This document shows, piece by piece, positions 44,142 to 51,033 of a DNA stretch of 64,000 nucleotides (position 1 is the stretch's first letter; every line of letters starts with the position of its first letter). The notes beneath the pieces were generated by a model that saw only the letters and a list, made by a program, of their open reading frames with translations, did not search any database and was not told where the DNA came from. Source of the DNA: Actinoplanes octamycinicus (GTDB lineage: Bacteria > Actinomycetota > Actinomycetes > Mycobacteriales > Micromonosporaceae); the NCBI RefSeq assembly GCF_014205225.1, contig NZ_JACHNB010000001.1:3577501-3641500 (forward strand), written 5' to 3'. Position numbers and translations under genes: made by a program.

Positions 44142-46241
44142 ATGACTCCCTCTCGTGGAGCGACGCTGGCCGTTCTGTGCACCGTCGCGTTGATGATCGT
44201 CTTGGACAGCACCATCGTGGCCGTGGCCATCCCGGCCATGCAGCGCGATCTCGGCTTCACCCCGGCCGGCGTCGCCTGGGTGGTCAACGGCTACCTGGTC
44301 GCCTTCGCCGGCTTCCTGCTGCTGGCCGGCCGGCTCGGCGATCTGCTCGGCGCCCGCCGGGTGTTCCTGACCGGCCTGACCGTCTTCACCGCGGCGAGCC
44401 TGCTCTGCGGCCTGGCCCCGACCGCCGGCCTGCTGGTCGCCGGCCGGTTCGTCCAGGGCGTCGGTGGCGCGCTGGCCTCCGCCGTGGTGCTCGGCATGAT
44501 CGTCCGCTGCTACCCGGAGCCCGGCCCGCAGGCCCGCGCCATGGGCATCTTCAGCTTCACCCAGGCCGGCGGCGCCGCGATCGGCTTCGTCGCCGGCGGC
44601 GTCCTCACCGACCTGGCCGGCTGGCCCGCCATCTTCCTGATCAACGTCCCCATCGGCCTGACCGCCTACCTCGCCGCCCGCCGCCTCCTCCCCACCGCGC
44701 CCGTCCCGCCCCGCTCTCCAGAGCCCGCGCCCGCTGCGTCTGCTTCCGCCCCGCCGGCTTCCGCCCAGCCCGCTTCCGCCCAGCCCGCTTCCGCCCAGCC
44801 CGCTTCCGCCCCGCTGGCTTCCGCCCAGCCTGCTTCCGCTCCGCCCGCTTCCCTCCAGCCTGCGTCCGCCCAGCCTGCGCCTGCCCGGTCCGTGCCCGCC
44901 TTGCCCGCGGTTGACCGGCCCATGTCGGCTCAGCCCGCTTCCCGCCAGCCTGCGTCCGTCCCGTCTGCTTCCGCCCAGTCCGGTGGGGCCGCGGCGGGCC
45001 GGCCCGTGCGCGGTCGGATCGATCTGCTCGGCGCCGCGTTGATCACCGCCGGTCTGTCGCTCGGCGTCTACGCCATCGTCGCGGTCAGCGAGCCGAACCC
45101 GCCGGCTCCGGCGTGGTCCCTCGCCGCTGGCGCGTTTCTGCTGGTCGTCGCATTTCTGATACGCCAGAGCCGCGCCCCCGAGCCGCTGGTCCCGCTCCGC
45201 CTGCTCCGCCGTCCCTGGCTGCTCGCCACGAACGCCACCGTCATCCTGATCATGGCGGCCGGCATGGGCTTCCAGTTCGTGAACACCCTCTTCCTGCAGC
45301 GCGTGATGGGCTTCGACACGCTCCGGACCGGCCTGGCCTTCCTGCCCACCCCGGTCGTGATCGGCGTGGTCTCCCTCTTCGTAGCCGCCCGCCTGACCGC
45401 CCGCTTCGGCCCGCGCCGGGTCCTGCTGGCCGGCTTGACCCTCCTCGCCGCCGGGCTGTTGCTGCTGGTCCGGGTCCCGGTCACCCCGTCCTACCTGGTC
45501 GACGTCCTGCCCGCCCTGATCGTCATGGGCCTGGGGATCGGCATCACCGTCCCGGCCGTCATGATGATGGCGATGACCGGAACGTCCACTGAGGACACCG
45601 GCCTGGTCTCCGGCCTGACCAACACCGCCCAGCAGGCCGGCGCCGCCCTCGGCCTGGCCGTGCTCGCCGCCGTAGCCGCCGGCCGCACCTCCGCCCAGAC
45701 CACCGCCGGAGTCCCCGAACTCCCCGCCCTCCGCGACGGCTACAGCCTCGCCTTCCTCACCGCGGCCATCTTCGCCCTGGCCGCCGCCCTGATCGCCTTG
45801 CTCGCCCTCCGCCGCACCCCGGCCCTCACAGCCCCGCCCGTCCCCGCAACACCCACCACACCCGAGCCGCCGTCCTCCGTCCCTGCCGCGCCGGTCCCGT
45901 CCGGGTCGCTGTCCTCCGTCCCTGCTGGGCCGGTCGCGTCCGGGTCGCTGTCCTCTGTCTCTGCTGGGCCGGTCGCGTCCGGGTCGCTGTCCTCTGTCTC
46001 TGCTGAGCCGGTCGCGTCCGGGTCGCTGTCCTCCGTCCCTGCTGCGCCGACTCCCGCCGGGCCGCTGTCCTCCCTCTCCACCCCATCGACCGACCCTGAG
46101 CCGCATTGCCTTCCCGCGCCGCCCGACGCTGCTGCCGATCCGGACGCTGTTTCCGCCAAGGCGATGTCCGCCCCATCCGACCTTCCCCAATCGGCACCTT
46201 CCTCCGTCAAGGAGCCGGTTACCTGCGTCGCCGAGCGGTGA
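44142..46241 (+). CDS. DHA2-family MFS exporter with two repeat insertions
   Basis: 699 residues, about 200 longer than usual. The pump part is standard: VALMIVLDSTIVAVAIPAMQRDLGFTP, AGRLGDLLGARRVF and FNTLFLQ-type helices. A stretch of about 110 residues of ASAQP pentapeptides (15-bp units, ~44740-44990) is inserted in the central loop after helix 6, and a 13-residue SGSLSSVPAGPVA repeat (39-bp unit, ~45895-46060) is in the C-terminal tail. The ATG is 6 nt after TACGGT. Confidence 0.9.
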   Translation: MTPSRGATLAVLCTVALMIVLDSTIVAVAIPAMQRDLGFTPAGVAWVVNGYLVAFAGFLLLAGRLGDLLGARRVFLTGLTVFTAASLLCGLAPTAGLLVAGRFVQGVGGALASAVVLGMIVRCYPEPGPQARAMGIFSFTQAGGAAIGFVAGGVLTDLAGWPAIFLINVPIGLTAYLAARRLLPTAPVPPRSPEPAPAASASAPPASAQPASAQPASAQPASAPLASAQPASAPPASLQPASAQPAPARSVPALPAVDRPMSAQPASRQPASVPSASAQSGGAAAGRPVRGRIDLLGAALITAGLSLGVYAIVAVSEPNPPAPAWSLAAGAFLLVVAFLIRQSRAPEPLVPLRLLRRPWLLATNATVILIMAAGMGFQFVNTLFLQRVMGFDTLRTGLAFLPTPVVIGVVSLFVAARLTARFGPRRVLLAGLTLLAAGLLLLVRVPVTPSYLVDVLPALIVMGLGIGITVPAVMMMAMTGTSTEDTGLVSGLTNTAQQAGAALGLAVLAAVAAGRTSAQTTAGVPELPALRDGYSLAFLTAAIFALAAALIALLALRRTPALTAPPVPATPTTPEPPSSVPAAPVPSGSLSSVPAGPVASGSLSSVSAGPVASGSLSSVSAEPVASGSLSSVPAAPTPAGPLSSLSTPSTDPEPHCLPAPPDAAADPDAVSAKAMSAPSDLPQSAPSSVKEPVTCVAER
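44740..44990. repeat. 15-bp in-frame repeat in the MFS central loop
   Basis: GCTTCCGCCCAGCCC-type units, several perfect and many decayed, encode ASAQP in the pump at 44142-46241. Confidence 0.9.
45895..46060. repeat. 39-bp in-frame repeat in the MFS tail
   Basis: GGGTCGCTGTCCTC recurs at about 45903, 45942, 45981 and 46020, exactly 39 bp apart, encoding 13-residue Ser/Pro/Val repeats. Confidence 0.9.
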
Positions 46242-46256
46242 CCAGCTCCTTCTGAA

Positions 46257-46313
46257 CGAGACGGCCATCAGCGCCAACCGGGAATCGTCCGGTTGGCGCT
46301 GATGGCCGTCTCG
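46257..46313. terminator. 25-bp perfect stem-loop after the DHA2 pump
   Basis: The arms 46257-46281 and 46289-46313 (starting CGAGACGGCCATCAGC) are perfect complements with a 7-nt loop. It lies 16 nt past the stop and is the longest uninterrupted stem in the window. Confidence 0.88.
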
Positions 46314-46326
46314 CTTGTGCCGTCCA

Positions 46327-46374
46327 GGCCGGCCGACCGCGGCGTCAGGGCCGCCAGGGCCGGCCGACCGCGGC
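46327..46374 (+). repeat. direct repeat downstream of the stem-loop
   Basis: GGCCGGCCGACCGCGGCG occurs twice about 30 bp apart, between the 25-bp stem-loop and the 55-bp array. No gene is supported between 46242 and 46861. Confidence 0.6.
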
Positions 46375-46597
46375 GCCAAAAAGTGGTCGTCACCATCGAC
46401 CCGCCGACGGTCCTCTCAGCGCTCAAATGCGCGGCGGGTGCCCCGGTGCGGGGCGGCACGGGCGAGCGCAGGTTGCACGGGACCTGGTGGTGAGGTGTGG
46501 ACGGGCGGCTCCGGGCGTACCGAAAGAGGGTCTGCTTGAGCCGGCCCAGAATGGCGCGGACCTGGAGAGACACGCGCGAACCCGCCCAGGGGAACCG

Positions 46598-46895
46598 GGA
46601 CGGCGGGTGCGCAGCGTGCCGAAGGAAACCGGCGGTCTGGGTCAGGGGACGGGCCCGGCGGGTGCGCAGCGTGCCGAAGGAAACCGGCGGTCTGGGTCAG
46701 GGGACAGGCCCGGCGGGTGTGCAGCGTGCCGAAGGAAGCCGGCGGTCTGGGTCAGGGGACGGGCCCGGCGGGTGCGCAGCGTGCCGAAGGAAACCGGCGG
46801 TCTGGGTCAGGGGACGGGCCCGGCGGGTGTGCAGCGTGCCGAAGGAAGCCGGCGGTCTGGGTCAGGGGACGGGGACGGCGGGTGCGGAGCGTGCC
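46598..46895. repeat. 55-bp minisatellite array
   Basis: The word GCAGCGTGCCGAAGGAA recurs at 46611, 46666, 46721, 46776 and 46831, exactly 55 bp apart, with a decayed sixth copy at 46886. Copies alternate between two variants (GTGCGCAGC/AAACC and GTGTGCAGC/AAGCC), pointing to duplication of a 110-bp pair. There are no variable spacers. The array runs into the last codons of the DUF2306 gene. Confidence 0.95.
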
Positions 46896-47572
46896 GGGCG
46901 GGTGGGGCGTGGGTCGGGGCGGCGGTTGCGGGTGCGCTCCAGGTGCCACTCGGCGACCAGGAGAGGGATGGTCCAGCCGAGCCAGGCGGCAGCTGCCGAA
47001 GCGACCCAGCTGAGCAAGCCCTCGTCGCCGTGGAAGGTGGTGTCCAGCTGCGGGGACAGGGTGATCACGAAGACGGCGCCCCAGATCCGGTTGGTGATGA
47101 TCGAGGCGGTCAGCGCGAAGCTGCGGATCATCCAGCGGCGATGGTCGCCGAAGCGGCGACGCCGGGCGGCCCGCCAGCCGGCTGCGGTGGTCCCCAGCCA
47201 GAGCAGGGCCAGCAGCACGTCGCTGGCCCGGGTCGCCGGGCCGTAGGGCGTGAACGCGCCGATGGTCAGCGCGCACAGCCCGGCCGGCAGCACCCCGCCG
47301 ACCATGTAGAGCCGGCCGATCCGCCGATGCGCGACCGGGTGCCGCTGCCGGAACCAGGGCCAGATCTGGAGCACCGCGGTGCCCAGCGCCACGCTGCCGA
47401 ACAGCACATGCGGCACGAGCAGCCAGAAGTGGGCGACGCCCAGCGACGGCGGCTGCGGCACCCGGGATTGGGCGGGGTCGAAGCTGAGGTAGGGCGGGAT
47501 CGAGAACGCCACGAAGATCACCACGACCGCCGCGAGCGGGACGATCCATGGGCGGCGCCACCATCGGGTCAT
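46862..47572 (-). CDS. DUF2306-family membrane protein
   Basis: 236 residues with about six hydrophobic segments: IVPLAAVVVIFVAFSIPPYLSFDP, HFWLLVPHVLFGSVALGTAVLQIWP, HRRIGRLYMVGGVLPAG, HRRWMIRSFALTASIITNRIWG. This is the DUF2306 pattern with conserved His-Arg pairs; function unknown. Its last ~12 residues (PARSAPAVPVP) are encoded by the edge of the 55-bp array. The ATG is preceded by AAAGGGGA. It is divergent from a TetR gene with twin operators between. Confidence 0.88.
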   Translation of the reverse strand: MTRWWRRPWIVPLAAVVVIFVAFSIPPYLSFDPAQSRVPQPPSLGVAHFWLLVPHVLFGSVALGTAVLQIWPWFRQRHPVAHRRIGRLYMVGGVLPAGLCALTIGAFTPYGPATRASDVLLALLWLGTTAAGWRAARRRRFGDHRRWMIRSFALTASIITNRIWGAVFVITLSPQLDTTFHGDEGLLSWVASAAAAWLGWTIPLLVAEWHLERTRNRRPDPRPTRPARSAPAVPVP

Positions 47573-47586
47573 GCCGGTTCCCCTTT

Positions 47587-47605
47587 CTGCGTATGTCCTA
47601 CGCAG
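47587..47605. promoter_or_regulatory. TetR operator, copy 1
   Basis: CTGCGTATGTCCTACGCAG, with arms CTGCGTA and TACGCAG. Its centre is 21 bp from that of copy 2, two helical turns away. It lies 15 nt upstream of the DUF2306 start. Confidence 0.75.
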
Positions 47606-47607
47606 TT

Positions 47608-47626
47608 GAGCGTATGCCATACGCAG
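47608..47626. promoter_or_regulatory. TetR operator, copy 2
   Basis: GAGCGTATGCCATACGCAG; the core GCGTATG-C-CATACGC is a perfect palindrome. It lies 17 nt upstream of the TetR gene's -10 TACGAT (47643-47648). Confidence 0.75.
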
Positions 47627-47654
47627 TAAAGCCGGAAGCCCCTACGATGGGTCG

Positions 47655-48359
47655 GTGCCGACCGAACTGCCGCGTACCCTTCAGGTCCTCTGGGGCGTCG
47701 CGGACCGACCCACCCGCGGCCCGCAGCCGGCGTTGAGCTTGGACCGGATCGTCGCCACCGCGATCGAGATCGCCGACCGCGACGGTCTGGCCGCCCTCTC
47801 GATGGCTCGCCTCGCGGAGCGGCTGGGCTGCGCCCCGATGTCCCTTTACCGGCACGTCGCGAACAAGGACGAGCTGCTGGTCTTCATGCAGGACGCCGCC
47901 CCCGGCGAGCCGCCCGCGCTGCCGCCGGGCTGGCGCGACGGCCTGTCCGCCTGGGCCCGGGCGCTGCGCGGCGTGCTGACCGGGCACCCGTGGATCCTGC
48001 AGGCCTCAGCCGGCCGGCCGCCGCTCGAGCCGGGCCAGCTCGCCTGGCTCGATCGTGGGCTGTCGGCGTTCGCCGGCACGCCGCTCAGCCAGCGTGAGCG
48101 CGTCCAGATGGTGATGGCCGCGCTCTACCTCACGCGGGGCGAGGCGCAGATCAGCGCGGTGCTGCTCAGCGGCACGCCGGATGTGATCACGGACTACGGC
48201 GCGCTGCTCGACCGTTTCGTCACCCCGGCCCGCTTCCCGGCCCTGACCGAGGCGGTCGCTGCCGGCGTCTTCCGCGCCGACGAGCCGGACAGATCCTTCG
48301 AGATCGCCCTCGCCCGCCTGCTGGACGGCATCGACCTGCTGATCACTGCCCGCAGCTGA
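47655..48359 (+). CDS. TetR-family repressor
   Basis: 234 residues. The N-terminal domain SLDRIVATAIEIADRDGLAALSMARLAERLGCAPMSLYRHVANKDELLVFM is the TetR helix-turn-helix of the TetR_C-type group, with a ligand domain behind. GTG at 47655 lies 6 nt after TACGAT, a leaderless promoter. The twin palindromes toward the divergent DUF2306 gene are its likely targets. Confidence 0.93.
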   Translation: MPTELPRTLQVLWGVADRPTRGPQPALSLDRIVATAIEIADRDGLAALSMARLAERLGCAPMSLYRHVANKDELLVFMQDAAPGEPPALPPGWRDGLSAWARALRGVLTGHPWILQASAGRPPLEPGQLAWLDRGLSAFAGTPLSQRERVQMVMAALYLTRGEAQISAVLLSGTPDVITDYGALLDRFVTPARFPALTEAVAAGVFRADEPDRSFEIALARLLDGIDLLITARS

Positions 48360-48750
48360 CCCACTGCCGGCCCGTTGCTCCACCCCGCTGTCGCCTCCCG
48401 CTGCCAGCCCCTTCCGTGCTGCCGGCCCGTCCATCCGTGCCGCTGTCGGGGCCCCTCCTTCCGTGCCGCTGTCGTCCTCTCCTTTCGTGCTGCCGGCCCC
48501 CCTCCGCGCTGCTGCCGACTCCTTCTTCCGTGCCGCTGTCTGCCTCTCCTTCCGTGCTGCCGGCCCCTTTCGCGCTGCTGCCGGCCCCTTCTTCCGTGCC
48601 GCTGTCGGCCTCTCCTTTCGTGCCGCTGCTGGTCCTCCTCCCGCCTCGCGCGCCCGTTCTTCCCCTGGCCTTGGGCGGGTGCGCGGTGCCAGGGCGCGGA
48701 CGTCGCTCCTCCCTTTGTTCGCTCAGCCGCCTTCGGTCTTTTCCTTCCGC
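48360..48750. repeat. C/T-rich degenerate repeat tract, no gene
   Basis: About 390 bp of overlapping CTGCCGGCCCC, TTCCGTGCCGCTGTCGG and CTCTCCTTTCGTGCCGC words in irregular order. All long frames through it are Pro/Ser/Leu/Cys-rich and vary by copy. I see nothing coding. Confidence 0.7.
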
Positions 48751-48763
48751 TCGGGAGCTGAGC

Positions 48764-48784
48764 TTGTCAACGAATCGTTGACAA
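48764..48784. promoter_or_regulatory. 21-bp perfect palindromic operator
   Basis: TTGTCAACGA-A-TCGTTGACAA. It ends 4 nt before the TATGAT -10 element (48789-48794) of the HTH gene, so a bound protein would block or activate that promoter. Confidence 0.7.
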
Positions 48785-48800
48785 GGACTATGATGTCGGC

Positions 48801-49298
48801 ATGGCTGATCTGTCCGGACTGCGTGGCATCCCCGCCCGGCGCGCTCGACTGGACGCCGAGGAACTGGCGCTGATCGACCAGGCCCGGCGCGACGGTGTCA
48901 CCTGGCCGGCGATCGCCGAGGCGCTCGGCCTGGCCAGCCGCCAAGCCGCGGAACAGCGCCGGCACCGCTTGGCCCAGGCCGCCGAGCGCGAGTCGCGGCC
49001 GTCTCGGCTCCAGCTCGACTCCGGGTACGGCGAAAGCCCCACCCACCTGCGTGAATCCGTCACCGAGCTGCACCGCCGGATCGGCGCCGACCGCCGGTGG
49101 GATGCCCGCTTCCCGCGCGCCGCCCTGGTCCGCGAGACTCTGGCGGCCGCCCCCGACGCCCCGCCCGGCGCCCTGTACGACCTGGCCGCCCAGGCGCTCG
49201 CCGACCTCACCGGGCCTGGTGTCCCGCGTTTCCCGGCCCCGCTCCGAGCCGCCCTCACCCGACTGGAGGCAAGCTTCGCCGCCGCAAGCCCGGATTGA
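48801..49298 (+). CDS. small HTH-like hypothetical protein
   Basis: 165 residues. LDAEELALIDQARRDGVTWPAIAEALGLASRQAAEQRRHRL is a helix-turn-helix of sigma-70 region 4 or Xre style; the rest is helical and unrecognised (VTELHRRIGADRRWDARFPRAALVRETLAAAP). The ATG is 6 nt after TATGAT, an excellent leaderless start. The 21-bp palindrome just upstream suggests autoregulation. An MFS gene follows 57 bp later. Confidence 0.85.
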   Translation: MADLSGLRGIPARRARLDAEELALIDQARRDGVTWPAIAEALGLASRQAAEQRRHRLAQAAERESRPSRLQLDSGYGESPTHLRESVTELHRRIGADRRWDARFPRAALVRETLAAAPDAPPGALYDLAAQALADLTGPGVPRFPAPLRAALTRLEASFAAASPD

Positions 49299-49306
49299 CA
49301 GTCCCG

Positions 49307-49352
49307 CACTCAAGTAACAGGATGTGAGTCCCACGGACTCAATCCTGGAGTG
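49307..49352 (+). promoter_or_regulatory. nested hairpin over the MFS ribosome-binding site
   Basis: TGAGTCC (49325-49331) and GGACTCA (49335-49341) form the core, flanked by AGGAT/ATCCT (49319-49323 with 49342-49346) and CACTC/GAGTG (49307-49311 with 49348-49352). The outer arm covers GGAG of the MFS ribosome-binding site, so folding would hide it. It could also be a DNA operator. Confidence 0.5.
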
Positions 49353-49355
49353 CCC

Positions 49356-50990
49356 ATGCGCCGGAACGCCGTCCTGTTCGTGCTGATCTCCCTCTTCTCC
49401 GGCTTCGGCAGTTACGCGCTCGGCCTGGCCGCCGGTCTCTGGATCCTCGATCTCACCGGCTCCGCCGGCCTGGCCGCGCTCGCGGGCATCGGCGTCTACG
49501 CACCCACGCTGGCCGCTCCGTGGCTCGGCGCCCTGGTCGACCGCTTCCCCCGCCGTCCGCTGCTGATCACCGTCGACGTGCTGGTCGGCGCCGCGATCCT
49601 GACCCTCTTGATCGCCCCGTCCGCGGTCTGGATCTATCCGATCCTGCTGGTCCGTGGCTTCAGTTACGTGCTGCTCGACGCCGGCGAAACAGCCCTGCTC
49701 CCGGCCGCCCTCCCGCCCGCGTCGCTGGGCGACGTCAACGGCTGGCGCTCCAGCGCCCAGGAGGGCATGAAGCTGCTGGCCCCCTTGGCGGGTGCCGCTC
49801 TCTATGCCTGGCGCGGTCCGCACGCGGTGGTCCTCCTCTGTGCCGTGCTTCCCCTGCTCACCGCAGGGCTTTACGCCCTCGTCCAACTCCGCCCCCTCGC
49901 CGTCCCGGCAGCTGCTCCATCGCGCCGGGCGCAAGTCACCGGCCAGCCGTCAGAAAGCGGATATGGCCGGGATGACGCAGCTCCCGGCCGCCCGGAGCGA
50001 GGCGGCCGGCAAGCGACAACCCACCAGTCGGCAATGGACCCGACCGCAACGGCGCCAGAGGACCAACTCACCGCCCACCAGATCGGTGCCACAACGCCGG
50101 GAGATCAGGACGCGGCGTGGCAGCTCGGCACGACGGTGCCGGGGGATCGGCACACGGCGCCGCAGGACGGCATGACGCGGCCGGGGGATCGGCACACGGC
50201 GCCGCACGTCGGCGCAACGAACCCGGAGGATCGGCATGCGGCGCCGCAAGTACGCGCGATGGACCCGGAGAATCGGCATGCGCCATCGAAAAGCGGCCCG
50301 CCGCCTGCGGCGAGTCAGGCAGTCGCATCGGAAGCCACCACAGTGCCCGCGCCGGAGCAACCAACAGCGTCAGAACAGGGCAAGCCAACGCTCGGCTGGA
50401 GCAGCGTCCGAGCCGGAATAGCGGCGCTGGGGCAGGAGCCGCTGCGCACCCCGGTCCTGCTCGCTGCCGTGGCGATCGCCGTCTCCGGGCTGACCAACGC
50501 CGCCGTGCTGCTGCATCTGGTCGACGGCCTGCACCGCCCGGCCACCCATCTCGGCATCCTGTCCAGCGTCCAGGGCGCCGGCTCGATCCTCGGCGGCTTC
50601 CTGGTCGGCCGCCTGCTCGCCCACCTGCCGCCGGCCCGGGTCGCTGCGCTGGGTGCCGCCCTCTTCGCCGCTGCCTGCGTGGCCTGGTCCCTGCCCTGGT
50701 GGCCGGCGATGCTCGTCGGCAGCGCTCTGACCGGCCTCGGCCTCCCGTGGACGTTGATCGCCGGAATCACCGCCATCCAGACCAGCACCCCCGATCATTT
50801 GCTGGGCCGCGTCGCCGCGACCGGCAACATGGTCATGTTCGGCCCGATCACCCTTGCCATCCCGCTCGGCGCGGCCCTCTCTCAGCTGGGCGCACGCCCA
50901 CCGCTGCTGCTCGGCGCCGCAGTGGTCCTGACCGCTGCTCTGACGGCCACTCTCGACCGGTCCCGCCCCACGACCGCGACCGTCACCTGA
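49356..50990 (+). CDS. MFS transporter with 14-residue repeat loop
   Basis: 544 residues. Helices 1-6 occupy residues 1 to ~190 (VLFVLISLFSGFGSYALGLAAGLWILDLTGSAG; ALVDRFPRRPLL loop) and helices 7-12 begin near ~365 (PVLLAAVAIAVSGLTNAAVLLHLVDGLH). Between them lies a hydrophilic insert of about 160 residues with 42-bp repeats encoding DRHTAPQDGMTRPG-type units. The substrate is unknown. The ATG at 49356 follows GGAG; the GTG at 49350 is also possible. Confidence 0.9.
   Translation: MRRNAVLFVLISLFSGFGSYALGLAAGLWILDLTGSAGLAALAGIGVYAPTLAAPWLGALVDRFPRRPLLITVDVLVGAAILTLLIAPSAVWIYPILLVRGFSYVLLDAGETALLPAALPPASLGDVNGWRSSAQEGMKLLAPLAGAALYAWRGPHAVVLLCAVLPLLTAGLYALVQLRPLAVPAAAPSRRAQVTGQPSESGYGRDDAAPGRPERGGRQATTHQSAMDPTATAPEDQLTAHQIGATTPGDQDAAWQLGTTVPGDRHTAPQDGMTRPGDRHTAPHVGATNPEDRHAAPQVRAMDPENRHAPSKSGPPPAASQAVASEATTVPAPEQPTASEQGKPTLGWSSVRAGIAALGQEPLRTPVLLAAVAIAVSGLTNAAVLLHLVDGLHRPATHLGILSSVQGAGSILGGFLVGRLLAHLPPARVAALGAALFAAACVAWSLPWWPAMLVGSALTGLGLPWTLIAGITAIQTSTPDHLLGRVAATGNMVMFGPITLAIPLGAALSQLGARPPLLLGAAVVLTAALTATLDRSRPTTATVT
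50040..50290. repeat. 42-bp in-frame repeat in the MFS central loop
   Basis: GATCGGCACACGGCGCCGCA-type words start at about 50145, 50187, 50229 and 50271, each 42 bp apart, with decayed copies upstream. Confidence 0.9.
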
Positions 50991-51033
50991 CCGCCTGCGG
51001 CGATCCGGATCGCGAATCCAGGCGGGAAGCCGG

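Noticed and set aside
46598..46895. CRISPR array
   Set aside because: The 55-bp units are contiguous with no variable spacers, and no cas genes are near.
46427..47629. Open frames on the + strand through the 55-bp array
   Set aside because: The 55-bp unit shifts frame at every copy, so the same peptide appears in each frame, and the rest is antisense to DUF2306.
48778..48783. TTGACA as a -35 element for the HTH gene
   Set aside because: It is only 5 nt from the -10, far from the usual 17; it is part of the palindrome.
48375..48873. Small Pro/Ser/Cys-rich frames after the TetR gene
   Set aside because: Repeat-driven composition; they overlap the well-supported promoter and start of the HTH gene.
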